Origin: Bacillus massilinigeriensis
Lineage (GTDB): Bacteria > Bacillota > Bacilli > Bacillales > Cytobacillaceae
NCBI RefSeq assembly: GCF_900117315.1
Contig: NZ_LT630337.1
Coordinates: 3,535,404-3,599,403 of the forward strand
Reading direction: 5' to 3'
Length of the DNA stretch: 64,000 nt
Shown here: positions 42,814-53,361 of the stretch, in pieces
How positions within the stretch are numbered: the first letter of the stretch is position 1
Layout of the letters: each line of letters begins with the position of its first letter
Notes under the pieces: model-generated
Databases searched by the model: none
What the model was told of the DNA's origin: nothing
What the model saw: only the letters and a program-made list of their open reading frames with translations
Made by a program: the position numbers and the translations under genes

Positions 42814-43991
42814 TGTCCCACTCTCCCTTTGCTGCCAACAAGAAATGTGACATCATCAAACTGACTAGTACAGGCATCGATATTTTTCACACCGTTAATA
42901 TCCTGAACAATCACCTTTTTCCCTGTTGCACGGATATCCTTCGCCAATAGGAATGCCTCCTGTCTCCTTTCTTCGCTAAAAAGAATACAATGGTCCGGTC
43001 TGCTGCTAACGATATTACCTGTCGCTTCAATTAATTTATCTAGGGTTAATGCAAAACCTGTTGCAGCTGTCTCCTTACCGAACTTTTCAAAAAGAAGATC
43101 ATACCTGCCACCGTTGCCGATTGGGAATCCAACTTGGTCAGCATACACCTCAAATAAAATCCCCGTATAATAACTCATATGACTAACAAGAGTAAGATCA
43201 AATTTTATATTCGCTTCCTCTCCATAATCAACAATGATTTCCCATAGCTGCTTTAATTGCTGTATGGCTTCCTTTCCCTTCTCATCCTCTACAAGAAGGA
43301 GAGCCTCGTCCATTACCTCTGAACCTCCTTGGAGTTTCAAAAAGTCTAATAAACGGCCCTTATCGATTGATGAAAGGGACAACCCTTCTACATGCTCCCT
43401 GTATCCAACAAAATTTTTCTCATATAAGAATTGAGTTAAGGAATTTGCTCGTTCCTTTGTTCCAACAATTTGAGTAAAAAGGTCTTGAACGAAGCCAATG
43501 TGACCGATGGAGATTTGAAAGTTATTAATCCCTATCTTTTTAAGAGATGAGGTCATGAGGGCAATGACTTCACCGTCAGCACTCACGGTTTCATCCCCAA
43601 TACATTCAACGCCTATTTGTTCAAACTCCGCTGGTCTACCACCTTCTCTTTGCTGTGCACGAAAAACATTTTCTGAATATGCTAGTCTTAATGGCAAATT
43701 CTCATTTAAAAGCCTTGATGCAGCCACACGGGCAATTGGCGCCGTCATATCTGGACGTAGAACAAGTGCGTGTCCTTGTTTGTCCAATAACTTAAATAGC
43801 TGACCATTTAAAATGGCAGATGCAGCACCAACTGTTTCATAATATTCTAGCGTCGGAGTTCCAATAAATTGATAACCCCAATTTTTCATTTCCTGTTCAA
43901 TTTTCGTCCGAACAAGATTTTTAGTTTCATATAAATCTGGTAATGTATCCCTCATTCCCAGTGGTTTTTCAAACATAAATAACCGACTCAT
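42810..43991 (-). CDS. hisZ: ATP phosphoribosyltransferase regulatory subunit HisZ
   Basis: HisZ is a histidyl-tRNA synthetase paralogue that completes and regulates short HisG. The 393-residue protein keeps class II synthetase motifs ([22 protein letters not shown] and [10 protein letters not shown]). It lacks the anticodon-binding domain of a true HisRS. GAGGTGA precedes the ATG. As the first gene of the operon it fits the order hisZGDBHAFI of Bacillus. No T-box or clear promoter was found in the upstream 270 bases. Confidence 0.96.
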   Translation of the reverse strand: MSRLFMFEKPLGMRDTLPDLYETKNLVRTKIEQEMKNWGYQFIGTPTLEYYETVGAASAILNGQLFKLLDKQGHALVLRPDMTAPIARVAASRLLNENLPLRLAYSENVFRAQQREGGRPAEFEQIGVECIGDETVSADGEVIALMTSSLKKIGINNFQISIGHIGFVQDLFTQIVGTKERANSLTQFLYEKNFVGYREHVEGLSLSSIDKGRLLDFLKLQGGSEVMDEALLLVEDEKGKEAIQQLKQLWEIIVDYGEEANIKFDLTLVSHMSYYTGILFEVYADQVGFPIGNGGRYDLLFEKFGKETAATGFALTLDKLIEATGNIVSSRPDHCILFSEERRQEAFLLAKDIRATGKKVIVQDINGVKNIDACTSQFDDVTFLVGSKGRVGQ

Positions 43992-44199
43992 CGACTCACC
44001 TCTATGGAGATAAAATTCAAAATCCTTTAGTTCGCTAATATATTAGCAAGATGAAGTTATATGTAGTTTACTCTTGAAATGAAATTACGTCAATCAAAAA
44101 TACCTATGATTTTTTCCTTTGTTTCTATACCATTCATCCACCTTCATTATTCCACACTTGTCAGGAATATAGTTAATAAATTTAGAAAATTATAATAAA

Positions 44200-44234
44200 A
44201 AAGCATTCTGTCCCTAATTAGAACAAAATGCTTT
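44200..44234 (-). terminator. Terminator after yvoF
   Basis: On the minus strand AAAGCATTTTGTTC pairs with GGACAGAATGCTTT (11 of 14) and is followed by TTTTATTAT. It separates the hprK-yvoF transcript from the his operon. Confidence 0.88.
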
Positions 44235-44267
44235 CACTAAAAAATCTCATATTACTAAAACCTTTTT

Positions 44268-44819
44268 TTAAAGTACTTCTTCTTTGGAAGACTTTTCTCC
44301 ATAAATAGAGTCCTGCGCCCGTCTTTGGTCCATTTCTTCCTTAGTATATATCACCCTCATAGGGTTTCCTCCGACAAAGCTCCCTGGGGGTACATCTTTA
44401 TGAACTAATGTCCCTGCAGAGACAATGGCATGATCTCCGATGATTACACCTGGGAGAATGGTTGAATTCGCGCCAATCATCACTTCATTTCCAATTTTCA
44501 CTTCACCAAGGCGATATTCCTTAATTAAGTATTCATGAGCTAATATCGTTGTATTGTATCCAATGACCGTGTTCTTTCCCACACTAATCTTTTCTGGAAA
44601 CATGACATCAAGCATAACCATCAAAGCAAAGGATGTTTGGTCCCCAACCTTCATTCGTAAAAAGGTCCGATACAGCCAATTTTTCATACCCAAAAAAGGA
44701 GTATATCTGGCCATTTGGATGACGATAAAGTTTTTTACAACCTTCCAAAATGGTACGGTTTGATAGACATGCCACAAGGAATTAGCGCCCTCAACTGGAT
44801 ATCGTTCCGTTCTTCTCAT
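44268..44819 (-). CDS. yvoF: Acyltransferase with left-handed beta-helix (YvoF-like)
   Basis: The 183-residue protein carries hexapeptide repeats ([LIV]GxxxxI) over about residues 60-160, for example [20 protein letters not shown] and [20 protein letters not shown]. These build the left-handed beta-helix of O-acetyltransferases such as maltose or chloramphenicol acetyltransferases. The acceptor is unknown. Its start overlaps ppaX by four bases, making it the fifth gene of the hprK-lgt-yvoD-ppaX-yvoF operon, as in B. subtilis. Confidence 0.92.
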   Translation of the reverse strand: MRRTERYPVEGANSLWHVYQTVPFWKVVKNFIVIQMARYTPFLGMKNWLYRTFLRMKVGDQTSFALMVMLDVMFPEKISVGKNTVIGYNTTILAHEYLIKEYRLGEVKIGNEVMIGANSTILPGVIIGDHAIVSAGTLVHKDVPPGSFVGGNPMRVIYTKEEMDQRRAQDSIYGEKSSKEEVL

Positions 44820-45469
44820 TGTTTCTCTACTCCAAGAATAGGCAGTAAGTCACTCATATGATTCAGCATAAAATCCGGATTAAAACTTTGTAAATATTCT
44901 TTTCCTTTGATAGACCATGAGACCCCTGCTGTTTTTGTACCAGCATTTTTCCCGCCTAATATATCGTGATAATTATCTCCTACCATTATGGCTTCATCAT
45001 GACTGGAATTTAAAAGGTCTAGAGCCTTATAAATAGCCTCCGGGTCAGGCTTCGGCTTTTCAACATGATCTAGTCCGATAATGCAATCGAAAAAGGAATG
45101 AAGGTTCGTTAAATTCAAACCCTTAAGAATGACATCATACATCTTGGTTGATACAATCCCCAACTTAAAGCCCTTTTCCTTTAATGTTTGAACAGTTTCA
45201 AAAACACCCTCGAATTCCTTTACAAGGGAATCATGGTTTGCAATATTATACTCACGATACGTGTGAACCATCTCTTCTGTTTTTTCCAAATTGATAGAAC
45301 TAAAGGTTTCATATAAAGAGGGACCCATAAATGGGATGACATCCTCCCTTTTATACCGACCAGGATAATAGCATTCAAGCGTATGCAAAAAGGAAGAAAT
45401 AATGAGTTCATTTGTATTAATTAATGTTCCGTCTAAATCAAAAAGAATGGTATTAATTTTATTGTTCAT
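44816..45469 (-). CDS. ppaX: Pyrophosphatase PpaX (HAD family)
   Basis: PpaX hydrolyses the pyrophosphate released when HPr kinase/phosphorylase removes phosphate from seryl-HPr. The 217-residue HAD protein has motif [12 protein letters not shown] (nucleophile Asp), motif II VSTKMYD, and motif [15 protein letters not shown]. Its place in the hprK operon supports the specific call. It overlaps yvoD by 11 bases. Confidence 0.95.
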   Translation of the reverse strand: MNNKINTILFDLDGTLINTNELIISSFLHTLECYYPGRYKREDVIPFMGPSLYETFSSINLEKTEEMVHTYREYNIANHDSLVKEFEGVFETVQTLKEKGFKLGIVSTKMYDVILKGLNLTNLHSFFDCIIGLDHVEKPKPDPEAIYKALDLLNSSHDEAIMVGDNYHDILGGKNAGTKTAGVSWSIKGKEYLQSFNPDFMLNHMSDLLPILGVEKQ

Positions 45470-46403
45470 AAAATTCTTTCTTTCCTTTCATAGCGATACT
45501 TCTGTTCCAAGCATATGAAACGATCATCGTAAGGATAATGGCAACGCATAAGCGTGTAAATAATAGTGGGATGACAGGAATTCCAAGTGGAACAAAGATT
45601 AAGGTATCCTCAATGACTGCATGACAGGCAACTAGAAAAATAAAGGCAATGGTAACATCCTTTTTACTAACACCATCCTCTTTTACAGCCTGAATCATAA
45701 CACCTGCTCCATAAGCTAATCCAAAAATTAGTCCTGCTGCAAGCGTGGTAGATGTGTTCTCCTTCATTCCTAACCCACGTGTGACAGGAGCCATCCATCT
45801 AGAAAAGGTCTCAATCCACCTTTTATCCTTTAATATTTGAATGAAGATCATAAGTGGAATGACAATTAAAGCCAACTGAAGAATTCCTAAACCTGCTTTT
45901 TGCAAAGCCTCTAATATCATTTCAGCGATTCCATGTACCTCTTTACCACTTGGAACCATTCCGTACTTGGCCGCTTGGTCTCCCCCATGCCAAACTAGAT
46001 TGATAATGAATGCTGAGGTAAAAGCCAGCCCTAATCTTACGGCAACAATCACCCACAACTTCACTCCAACCTTAACTGCTACACCTGATTCAATCAGTAA
46101 ATTGTGAGAAAAGGAAAGCATGACCGCGATGATAAATACTTCCTTAACGGTTAAGGGGAGAGTCAATATAGCTCCAATGGCTGCATATAGGTTAAGAAAA
46201 TTCCCCAAAACAAGTGGAATAGCGGCATCCCCTGATAACCCCAGAACATTCATAAATGGAGTAATCCATTGGATAATCCAATCCAATACCGGTGTAAATT
46301 GTAGTAGTGAGACAATCAAAGTAATCGGGAAGATAATCTTTCCTAATACCCAAGTTGTTTTTAGGCCAACATAGAACCCATGTTTTATCGATCTTAGTAG
46401 CAT
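45459..46403 (-). CDS. yvoD: Nucleoside-recognition (Gate) domain membrane protein YvoD
   Basis: This 314-residue membrane protein has about eight hydrophobic segments and resembles SpmA/SpmB and the Gate domains of nucleoside transporters. A repeated pattern appears as [17 protein letters not shown] and [16 protein letters not shown]. The natural function is unknown. It sits between lgt and ppaX in the hprK operon. Confidence 0.9.
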   Translation of the reverse strand: MLLRSIKHGFYVGLKTTWVLGKIIFPITLIVSLLQFTPVLDWIIQWITPFMNVLGLSGDAAIPLVLGNFLNLYAAIGAILTLPLTVKEVFIIAVMLSFSHNLLIESGVAVKVGVKLWVIVAVRLGLAFTSAFIINLVWHGGDQAAKYGMVPSGKEVHGIAEMILEALQKAGLGILQLALIVIPLMIFIQILKDKRWIETFSRWMAPVTRGLGMKENTSTTLAAGLIFGLAYGAGVMIQAVKEDGVSKKDVTIAFIFLVACHAVIEDTLIFVPLGIPVIPLLFTRLCVAIILTMIVSYAWNRSIAMKGKKEFYEQ

Positions 46404-46432
46404 GCTTATCTCCCTTTGTTCAAGAAAAATAT

Positions 46433-47248
46433 TTAATATCTATCAAAATATCTTTTGCCTGCATAGCCCTGGACTCTTCTATAAATTAAGACTACAATGG
46501 CACCAACTATTAAGAAGATGGATATCATTTGGGCCATCCTTAAATTATCCGTTAGCATTAAACTATCTGTTCGAAAGCCCTCAACGAAAAATCTTCCTAT
46601 TGAATACCAAATGACATAGGTAAGAAACATCTCTCCTCGCCGTAAGTTGACTCTCCTTAAAAGCATTAGAACCACAAATCCTAACAGATTCCAAACTGAT
46701 TCATATAAAAAGGTTGGATGATAGTAAGTACCATTGATATACATTTGATTAATGATAAAATCTGGTAAGTGCAGATTTTCTAAAAATGACCTTGTTACCT
46801 CTCCACCATGTGCCTCTTGATTCATAAAGTTTCCCCAGCGTCCGATTGCCTGACCAAGAATAATACTTGGAGCAGCTATATCCGCTAGTTTCCAAAATGA
46901 GAGGTTCTTCTTCTTGGCGAATACATATGCAGTGATTACCGATCCAATCAATGCTCCGTGAATGGCAATTCCTCCATGCCAAATTAACGGGATTTCTGAA
47001 GGATTTTGCATATAATAATCCCATTTAAATATTACATAATATATCCGTGCAGAAATAATGGCAATCGGAATGGCCCATATCATTAAATCGGAGAAGATAT
47101 CCTTCTCAAGATCCCTTTTTTCAGCTTCCTTAATTGCCAAAAGGAGCGCTAGCAGCAGTCCACTCACAATAATGAGTCCATACCAGCGGACCTCCATTGG
47201 CCCTAGTGAGAAGGCAATTGGGTTTAACGGTTCAATCTTTTCTTCCAT
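46433..47248 (-). CDS. lgt: Prolipoprotein diacylglyceryl transferase Lgt
   Basis: Lgt adds diacylglycerol to the lipobox Cys of pre-lipoproteins, such as the QoxA precursor in this window. The ATG at 47248 is preferred to the one at 47254, which is too close to GGAG. The 271-residue protein has seven membrane segments and the Lgt signature [14 protein letters not shown] (about 135-148), with the essential HGG ([13 protein letters not shown]) before it. It follows hprK. Confidence 0.97.
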   Translation of the reverse strand: MEEKIEPLNPIAFSLGPMEVRWYGLIIVSGLLLALLLAIKEAEKRDLEKDIFSDLMIWAIPIAIISARIYYVIFKWDYYMQNPSEIPLIWHGGIAIHGALIGSVITAYVFAKKKNLSFWKLADIAAPSIILGQAIGRWGNFMNQEAHGGEVTRSFLENLHLPDFIINQMYINGTYYHPTFLYESVWNLLGFVVLMLLRRVNLRRGEMFLTYVIWYSIGRFFVEGFRTDSLMLTDNLRMAQMISIFLIVGAIVVLIYRRVQGYAGKRYFDRY

Positions 47249-47281
47249 CCTCATTTCTCCTTCACTTTACTTTTTGTAAAA

Positions 47282-48208
47282 TTAATCATCTGTATCTTCT
47301 ATTACGTCTGCTAGTTTATCAGTAAATTCCTGTGCAGCATTTACTCCCATTCTTTTTAGACGGAAATTCATTGCGGCAACCTCGATTATGACTGCTAAGT
47401 TTCGACCGGGTCTTACTGGGACAGTTAGCTTTGTAATCTCGGTGTCAATAATCTTCATCTTTTCCTCTTCTAATCCAAGACGGTCGTAATGTTTGCTTTG
47501 ATCCCAAATCTCAAGGCTAATGACAAGAGAGATCTTTTTATTACTTCGGACCGCTCCCGCTCCAAACAATGTCATGACATTAATAATGCCTAGCCCACGT
47601 ATTTCAAGAAGGTGTTCAATTAAATCCGGGGAATTTCCTACAAGAAACTCGTCCTCTTCCTGTCTAATTTCCACGCAATCATCAGCTACCAATCGATGTC
47701 CGCGTTTGACAAGCTCCAATGCAGTTTCGCTTTTTCCAACTCCGCTTTTTCCAGTAATCAATACACCAACGCCATATATATCAACGAGTACTCCATGAAC
47801 TGCCGTCGTTGGAGCTAATTTACTTTCTAGGAAATTGGTCAAACGGCCTGAAAAAGCAGTTGTTTTTTGCTTTGATCGCATAAGAGGAACAGATTGTCTC
47901 TCTGCTGCTTCAATTAATACCTCAGGAACCTCTAAGCTCCTTGTCACAACAATTCCTGGAGTGATATCTGTACATAAGCGTTCCATTCGATTCTGTTGCT
48001 CTTTTCCAGTTAATCGTTCTGAAAAGGAGAGCTCTGTTTTCCCAAGCAATTGAATTCTTTCTGCTGGATAATAATCAAAGTATCCAGCGATTTCAATTCC
48101 TGGACGAGAAATATCACTGGTTGTGATTGGGCGATTAATCCCTTCTTCTCCTGCAATTAACTCTAAATTGAATTTTTCAATGATATCCTTAGTCCGAACT
48201 TTTACCAT
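47282..48208 (-). CDS. hprK: HPr kinase/phosphorylase
   Basis: HprK phosphorylates Ser46 of HPr and Crh in response to glycolytic intermediates, and also reverses the reaction. It thereby controls catabolite repression through CcpA. The 308-residue protein has the P-loop [15 protein letters not shown] (about residues 151-165), the catalytic His/Asp in [13 protein letters not shown] and the signature [16 protein letters not shown]. It is the first gene of the operon with lgt, yvoD, ppaX and yvoF. Confidence 0.98.
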   Translation of the reverse strand: MVKVRTKDIIEKFNLELIAGEEGINRPITTSDISRPGIEIAGYFDYYPAERIQLLGKTELSFSERLTGKEQQNRMERLCTDITPGIVVTRSLEVPEVLIEAAERQSVPLMRSKQKTTAFSGRLTNFLESKLAPTTAVHGVLVDIYGVGVLITGKSGVGKSETALELVKRGHRLVADDCVEIRQEEDEFLVGNSPDLIEHLLEIRGLGIINVMTLFGAGAVRSNKKISLVISLEIWDQSKHYDRLGLEEEKMKIIDTEITKLTVPVRPGRNLAVIIEVAAMNFRLKRMGVNAAQEFTDKLADVIEDTDD

Positions 48209-48371
48209 ATTGATGCCCTCCGTTTTCTGATTCTACATTTATGTATTCATCGGCATATTTTTTATCATTAAAACTCATTTTCTTAAAGTGTCCTTTTCCT
48301 TTAAGAAAATGTCACTTTCCATTTTAGCATTTTTTATTTCAGAACCAAAGGCAGCAGTTTTTTTAATATAA

Positions 48372-48616
48372 GGCTGTGTTAAAGTTCATTGTTGATATTA
48401 AGACATGTTGATCTACGTTTCAGGCGCGAAGACTCCTTTAAAAATGCTAAAGCATTTTTATCGTGCGATGTGATTTCAATGGAGCCTTTTCAACGTCCTG
48501 CGGGAAAACGGGGCAGGGGAAACCCCGCAGGAGCGTTAGCTAGAGGTAAGCTCCCCGTCACGCCCGCGAACCGTTCGCGCCTGGAACGGAAATCAACATT
48601 CAAGTTTAACACAGCC
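48372..48616. repeat. MITE-like dispersed repeat, copy 1 (245 bp)
   Basis: The element starts GGCTGTGTTAAA and ends TTTAACACAGCC, a perfect 12-bp terminal inverted repeat, and further inner bases also match. It is flanked by the 8-bp direct repeat TAATATAA (48364-48371 and 48617-48624). Inside are a short palindrome (AAAAATGCTAAAGCATTTTT) and GC-rich segments such as GGCGCGAA and CCTGCGGG. It has no credible gene. A second copy lies at 56021-56326. The sequence resembles dispersed non-coding repeats common in Bacillus chromosomes. It sits between hprK and the yvlB-yvlD group. Confidence 0.92.
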
Positions 48617-48628
48617 TAATATAAAAAA

Positions 48629-48695
48629 GACCCAACTATCCAATAACGATCCTTTGTATAGAAGGGCTTAAAGGAAAGTTTGGATAGTCTGAGTC
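48629..48695 (-). terminator. Terminator of the yvlB-yvlD transcript
   Basis: On the minus strand GACTCAGACTATCCAA pairs with TTGGATAGTTGGGTC and is followed by TTTTTTAT. The stem encloses a long loop. It begins just past the yvlD stop and ends five bases from the MITE-like element. Confidence 0.7.
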
Positions 48696-48709
48696 TCATT
48701 TTTGGCTAC

Positions 48710-49072
48710 TTATTTGGATTCCTTTTCATTTTCAAAAACGGTTTTCTGGATGATTAGATTTACCGCTGACATAATAATGGAGACGAGGAGGGTTAAACCA
48801 AAGCCCTCAATTTCAAAGGAGCTTCCCATTATGGAATCGGTCAGAACTAAGGTAATGGCATTAATGACAAATAGGAATAAACCCAGGGTAACGAGGGTTA
48901 TCGGCAAGGTAAAAATGATTAATATTGGTCTTACTAAAATATTTAAGATAGATAAAACAAAGCTTGCTCCTAATGCGGCCCCAAATCCTTCAAGATAAAA
49001 TGATGCATCAAAATATCCAGCGAGCGCTACAAAAAGGACCGCATTGATTACGATTCCAAGTATCCATTTCAT
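48710..49072 (-). CDS. yvlD: Phage-holin-like four-TM membrane protein YvlD
   Basis: This 120-residue protein belongs to the DUF360/PF04020 family of four-helix membrane proteins. The hydrophobic segments are ILGIVINAVLFVALAGYF, GAALGASFVLSILNILV, LPITLVTLGLFLFVINAI and GLTLLVSIIMSAVNLII. RPILIIFTLPIT between helices is the typical family loop. The ATG at 49072 is chosen because the upstream extension is polar and unlike family members. Members are often part of envelope-stress operons with yvlB, as here. Confidence 0.92.
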   Translation of the reverse strand: MKWILGIVINAVLFVALAGYFDASFYLEGFGAALGASFVLSILNILVRPILIIFTLPITLVTLGLFLFVINAITLVLTDSIMGSSFEIEGFGLTLLVSIIMSAVNLIIQKTVFENEKESK

Positions 49073-49199
49073 TTTTCTATCATCCTCTTTAAAATAATAC
49101 AAATATAACCTAACACTTTTTGCAGGCTCTATCAACATCGCAGTTCTTTTGAATGGCTTAGGAACCGTTTCAAAATTTAAGTTTCAATTTCGTTACTCA

Positions 49200-50306
49200 C
49201 TATTTTACCTTATGAATAGATATCGTTCCTGTTTTTGTATCTGCTGTGATGCTGGTAACTTGATCCGTTTCTACTGAAGGCTTAAACCTAAATAGCTTTT
49301 GGACCATCTCATTCTTCTCTTCTAAAACCTGAACTCCTTCTAAATCAAGCTTAAAGTTTCCTAGATTGGTTTTCAGTATCCCTTGGAGAGCCAGCTTATC
49401 AGGGAAATACAAATCAATTGCTCCCGTTGTCGACTCGACATCAACCTCCTTGCAATCGTCCCCATTTAATGAGCAAACCACATTGCCATTGAAGGCCTGA
49501 AGTTCGACATTCTTTACATCTCCATCTACTTTTACTGCACCATTTATGGTTTCAGCTTCCAACTTGTTTATCATTCCCCTATTAACAGAGATGGATCCAT
49601 TTGCCGTCTCAACTTCCACCTTATCACTTGTTATTCCTTCAATTTGAATCTTTCCATTAGCCGTTTTCACATTGAAGTCACGAGCTTTTAGATTTTCTGT
49701 TTCAATTGGTCCATTAAACATTCTAATCTTCACTCGATCATATTGAGCTTGAGGGATAAAAATGGTCGTCTCAAGCTTAATCCATTTCGCTTCAGTGTAA
49801 AAACGCATTCTTTTCTCTACAATCTCAAAAATGACATTTTGCAAAAATGAAGTTCTAGCATCCTCTTGGTTTTCTACACGGTACACCTTTGCTTTACATT
49901 CAATACGGACATCATTTTGTGTCCAAGGGATCACCTTCACCTTTCCATTGGCAATATCAATGTCTATTGATTGGATCTCCGCTTCTCCATGTTGAAATAC
50001 ATGAGATAGTTCTACGGCTGTTCCAAAATTAAAATCTAAATCAAATTCCTTTACCTTTTGAAAGGCAGAATCTATAAAATCAAAGAACTTATCCTTTACG
50101 GATGAGGATTTAAAGTTCTCTGACTTCTGATACTTTTTCTCTTCGCCCTCATTCACAATGGTTGACAGTTCACCAATGATTTCTTTTTTCTTTTCTTCTC
50201 CTGATTTACTTGATTTTTCAAGCTCCTCTAATAGAGTTAAAGCCTCATCGACTGTTAACTTTCCCTCTTCAACCATATTTAATATACGCTTTTTTTCATC
50301 CTTCAA
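49200..50306 (-). CDS. yvlB: DUF4097 family protein YvlB
   Basis: The 368-residue protein starts at a TTG behind AGGAGGGG. The N terminus (RILNMVEEGKLTVDEALTLLEEL) is a short helical SHOCT-like module. A linker follows, and then a repetitive beta-rich DUF4097 domain, seen as repeating segments such as KTANGKIQIEGI, ETANGSISVNRG and ETINGAVKVDGD. Such domains are thought to form beta-solenoids. The B. subtilis homologue is part of an envelope-stress group with yvlC/yvlD; the molecular role is unknown. Confidence 0.9.
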   Translation of the reverse strand: MKDEKKRILNMVEEGKLTVDEALTLLEELEKSSKSGEEKKKEIIGELSTIVNEGEEKKYQKSENFKSSSVKDKFFDFIDSAFQKVKEFDLDFNFGTAVELSHVFQHGEAEIQSIDIDIANGKVKVIPWTQNDVRIECKAKVYRVENQEDARTSFLQNVIFEIVEKRMRFYTEAKWIKLETTIFIPQAQYDRVKIRMFNGPIETENLKARDFNVKTANGKIQIEGITSDKVEVETANGSISVNRGMINKLEAETINGAVKVDGDVKNVELQAFNGNVVCSLNGDDCKEVDVESTTGAIDLYFPDKLALQGILKTNLGNFKLDLEGVQVLEEKNEMVQKLFRFKPSVETDQVTSITADTKTGTISIHKVK

Positions 50307-50427
50307 TTTAGGTCCCCTCCTAGTTATAGCTTATTTTGCTTTTTTCTTATTTACGATAGGATTTTTATAAAGTTTCATAGAAAGGTAAAATTCAGTCTAC
50401 AGGCCTAGAAGATTCTATCTAAGCATG

Positions 50428-50473
50428 AAAAAAGCTAAAACAAGGAAAAATTTTCCGTTGCTTTAGCTTTTTT
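50428..50473 (-). terminator. Terminator of uvrBA
   Basis: AAAAAAGCTAAA and TTTAGCTTTTTT form a perfect 12-bp stem directly after the uvrA stop, with further inner pairing (GGAAAA/TTTTCC). Confidence 0.92.
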
Positions 50474-50474
50474 A

Positions 50475-53354
50475 TTAAACATTAGTCACATTTGCTTCCT
50501 TTTCCTCGATTTGCTTTTGCATTCTGGAACGATCACGTTCAAGAATTGGCTTTAAATATTTACCAGTATAAGATTCTGGAACTTCTACAATCGCTTCTGG
50601 TGTTCCAGAGGCTATTATCGTTCCTCCTCTATCTCCACCTTCTGGGCCAAGGTCAATGATGTGATCTGCTGTCTTGATTACATCCAAATTATGTTCAATC
50701 ACTAGTACAGTATCCCCATTTTCCACAAGCCTTTGTAATACGACTAGAAGTCTTGAAATATCATCCACGTGGAGTCCTGTCGTTGGCTCATCTAATATAT
50801 AGAAGGATCTACCCTGTGAGCGGCGATGCAGCTCTGATGCCAGCTTCACACGCTGTGCTTCTCCACCAGAAAGTGTCGTTGCAGGTTGTCCAAGTTTAAT
50901 GTAGCCAAGTCCAACATCTTCGATAGTTTGCAGCTTCCGTTTGATTTTCGGGATATTTTCAAAGAAAACAACCGCATCCTCAACCGTCATATCAAGAATT
51001 TCGGAAATATTTTTCCCTTTGTATTTCACTTCTAGTGTTTCACGATTATATCGTTTCCCGTGACATACTTCACAAGGAACATATACATCCGGTAAAAAGT
51101 GCATTTCAATCTTGATGATTCCATCTCCACGACATGCCTCACATCGACCGCCTTTTATGTTAAAGCTGAAGCGGCCTTTCTTATATCCTCTTACCTTTGC
51201 TTCATTGGTGGAGGCAAACACATCACGAATATCATCAAATACTCCTGTATAGGTTGCTGGATTTGAACGCGGAGTTCGTCCAATTGGTGATTGGTCAATA
51301 TCAATCACCTTTTCAAGATGTTCAATACCTAAAATACTCTTATGCTCTCCCGGTTTACTTTTTGCCCGGTGTAATTTATGTGCTAACCCCTTATGCAAAA
51401 TAGAGTTAATTAATGTGCTTTTTCCTGATCCAGATACCCCAGTTACGGCAATAAATGTTCCAAGAGGGAACTTCACATTAATATTCTTTAAGTTATTTTC
51501 CTTTGCTCCCTTAATTTCAATGAAGCGGCCGTCACTCTTTCGACGTTCAAGCGGCAATGGAATAAACTTTTTCCCTGATAAATATTGGCCAGTGATGGAG
51601 TTTGCATCCTCCATTACCTCTTTTGGAGACCCTGAGGAGATGATTTCTCCACCACGGACACCTGCACCCGGACCAACATCAATTAAATAATCAGCTGCAA
51701 GCATGGTATCTTCATCATGTTCAACGACAATTAAGGTATTCCCAATATCTCTCATACTCTTCAAAGTATCAATTAAGCGATCATTATCACGTTGATGGAG
51801 CCCAATCGAAGGTTCATCAAGAATGTATAATACTCCCGTTAATCGGGAACCAATTTGGGTGGCGAGTCGAATCCTTTGAGCCTCTCCTCCTGAGAGGGTT
51901 CCAGCCGCACGACTTAATGTTAAATATTCTAGGCCGACATTAACAAGAAAGCCTAATCTTTCTTTTATTTCTCGAAAAATCAACTTAGCAATCTGCATTT
52001 CTTTCTCTGATAAAGAAAGGTTATCAAAAAATTGATAGGCCTCTGCAATGGAATAGGAAGTTACCTTTCCAATATGCTCTCCATCAATTAATACGGCTAG
52101 CGTTTCTTTCTTTAGACGATATCCTTTACATGTCGGACATGGCTGTTCTGCCATATATTTTTCCATTTGCTCGCGGACATAATCGGAGCTGGTATCCCTG
52201 TATCGACGTTCAACATTACGGATAACCCCTTCAAATTCGATATCCCCATCTCTTACTTGTCCAAACTCATTTTCATAACGAAAATGAATCTTTTCACCGT
52301 TGGATCCATATAGAACCTTATCAAGCTGATCCTTCGGTATTTCCTTCACCGGTATATCCATATCTATCCCATAATGGGTACACACTGCCTCTAATAATTT
52401 AGGATAGTACTGGGAGCTTGTCGGTTCCCAAGGAGCAAGGGCATGCTGCCTTAACGATAGTTCATCATTTGGAATGACAAGATCTAGATCAACTTCTAGC
52501 TTTGCACCTAGACCATCGCAATCTGGACAAGCACCGAAAGGACTATTAAAAGAAAACATCCTAGGCTCCAAATCCCCTATTGAAAAGCCACATATAGGGC
52601 AGGAGTGATGCTCGCTAAACAAAAGCTCCTCTTGTCCAATGACATCAATAACTACCTTCCCATGTCCTAATTGCAGAGCAGATTCAAGTGAATCTGCCAG
52701 CCTTGTAGAAATGCCTTCCTTGACAACAATCCGGTCTACCACTACTTCAATCGAATGCTTTTTGTTCTTGTCTAGTTCTATTTCATCCCCTATCTCAAAC
52801 ATCTCTCCATCGACTCTTAATCGGACATACCCTTGTTTTTTAATATCCTCAAAGGTTTTTACATGGGTACCCTTCCTTCCAGATACGATGGGAGCTAGAA
52901 TTTGTAGCTTTGTTCGCTCAGGATATTCAAGAATTCGATCGACCATTTGCTCAATTGTTTGGGATGAAATTTCTATATTATGAATGGGACAAGTAGGATG
53001 CCCGACTCGTGCAAATAAAAGTCTTAAATAATCATATATTTCTGTTACTGTTCCAACGGTTGAACGTGGATTTCGGCTAGTTGTCTTTTGATCGATTGAA
53101 ATAGCCGGTGATAATCCTTCAATCATATCAACATCAGGCTTATCCATTTGTCCTAGAAACTGACGCGCATATGCTGATAATGACTCAACATATCTCCGCT
53201 GACCTTCCGCATATATCGTATCAAAGGCTAAAGATGACTTTCCTGATCCAGAAAGTCCTGTTAGTACGACAAGCTTATCTCTCGGAATGGTGACGTCAAT
53301 GTTTTTTAAGTTATGGACCCTAGCACCTTTTATGATTATTTTATCCAATGCCAT
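50475..53354 (-). CDS. uvrA: Excinuclease ABC subunit A
   Basis: UvrA finds DNA damage and loads UvrB in nucleotide-excision repair. The 959-residue protein has two ABC ATPase modules. The first Walker A is [12 protein letters not shown] (about residues 32-43) and the second is [13 protein letters not shown] (about 640). Two signature motifs (LSGGEAQRI and LSGGEAQRV) follow. Zinc fingers are [10 protein letters not shown]...CPDC and CEACRGDG...CEVC. It starts seven bases after uvrB and is controlled with it by a LexA-type box. Confidence 0.99.
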   Translation of the reverse strand: MALDKIIIKGARVHNLKNIDVTIPRDKLVVLTGLSGSGKSSLAFDTIYAEGQRRYVESLSAYARQFLGQMDKPDVDMIEGLSPAISIDQKTTSRNPRSTVGTVTEIYDYLRLLFARVGHPTCPIHNIEISSQTIEQMVDRILEYPERTKLQILAPIVSGRKGTHVKTFEDIKKQGYVRLRVDGEMFEIGDEIELDKNKKHSIEVVVDRIVVKEGISTRLADSLESALQLGHGKVVIDVIGQEELLFSEHHSCPICGFSIGDLEPRMFSFNSPFGACPDCDGLGAKLEVDLDLVIPNDELSLRQHALAPWEPTSSQYYPKLLEAVCTHYGIDMDIPVKEIPKDQLDKVLYGSNGEKIHFRYENEFGQVRDGDIEFEGVIRNVERRYRDTSSDYVREQMEKYMAEQPCPTCKGYRLKKETLAVLIDGEHIGKVTSYSIAEAYQFFDNLSLSEKEMQIAKLIFREIKERLGFLVNVGLEYLTLSRAAGTLSGGEAQRIRLATQIGSRLTGVLYILDEPSIGLHQRDNDRLIDTLKSMRDIGNTLIVVEHDEDTMLAADYLIDVGPGAGVRGGEIISSGSPKEVMEDANSITGQYLSGKKFIPLPLERRKSDGRFIEIKGAKENNLKNINVKFPLGTFIAVTGVSGSGKSTLINSILHKGLAHKLHRAKSKPGEHKSILGIEHLEKVIDIDQSPIGRTPRSNPATYTGVFDDIRDVFASTNEAKVRGYKKGRFSFNIKGGRCEACRGDGIIKIEMHFLPDVYVPCEVCHGKRYNRETLEVKYKGKNISEILDMTVEDAVVFFENIPKIKRKLQTIEDVGLGYIKLGQPATTLSGGEAQRVKLASELHRRSQGRSFYILDEPTTGLHVDDISRLLVVLQRLVENGDTVLVIEHNLDVIKTADHIIDLGPEGGDRGGTIIASGTPEAIVEVPESYTGKYLKPILERDRSRMQKQIEEKEANVTNV

Positions 53355-53361
53355 TTTATTG

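Noticed and set aside
43992-44267. T-box or other leader upstream of hisZ
   Set aside because: I looked for the T-box sequence (TGGTACCGCG type) and a leader terminator on the minus strand and found none. The only hairpin belongs to yvoF.
48389-48619. A 76-codon plus-strand frame, and its counterpart at 56038-56253
   Set aside because: Both lie inside the MITE-like repeat, have no ribosome binding site and are disrupted differently in the two copies. They reflect the repeat, not a gene.
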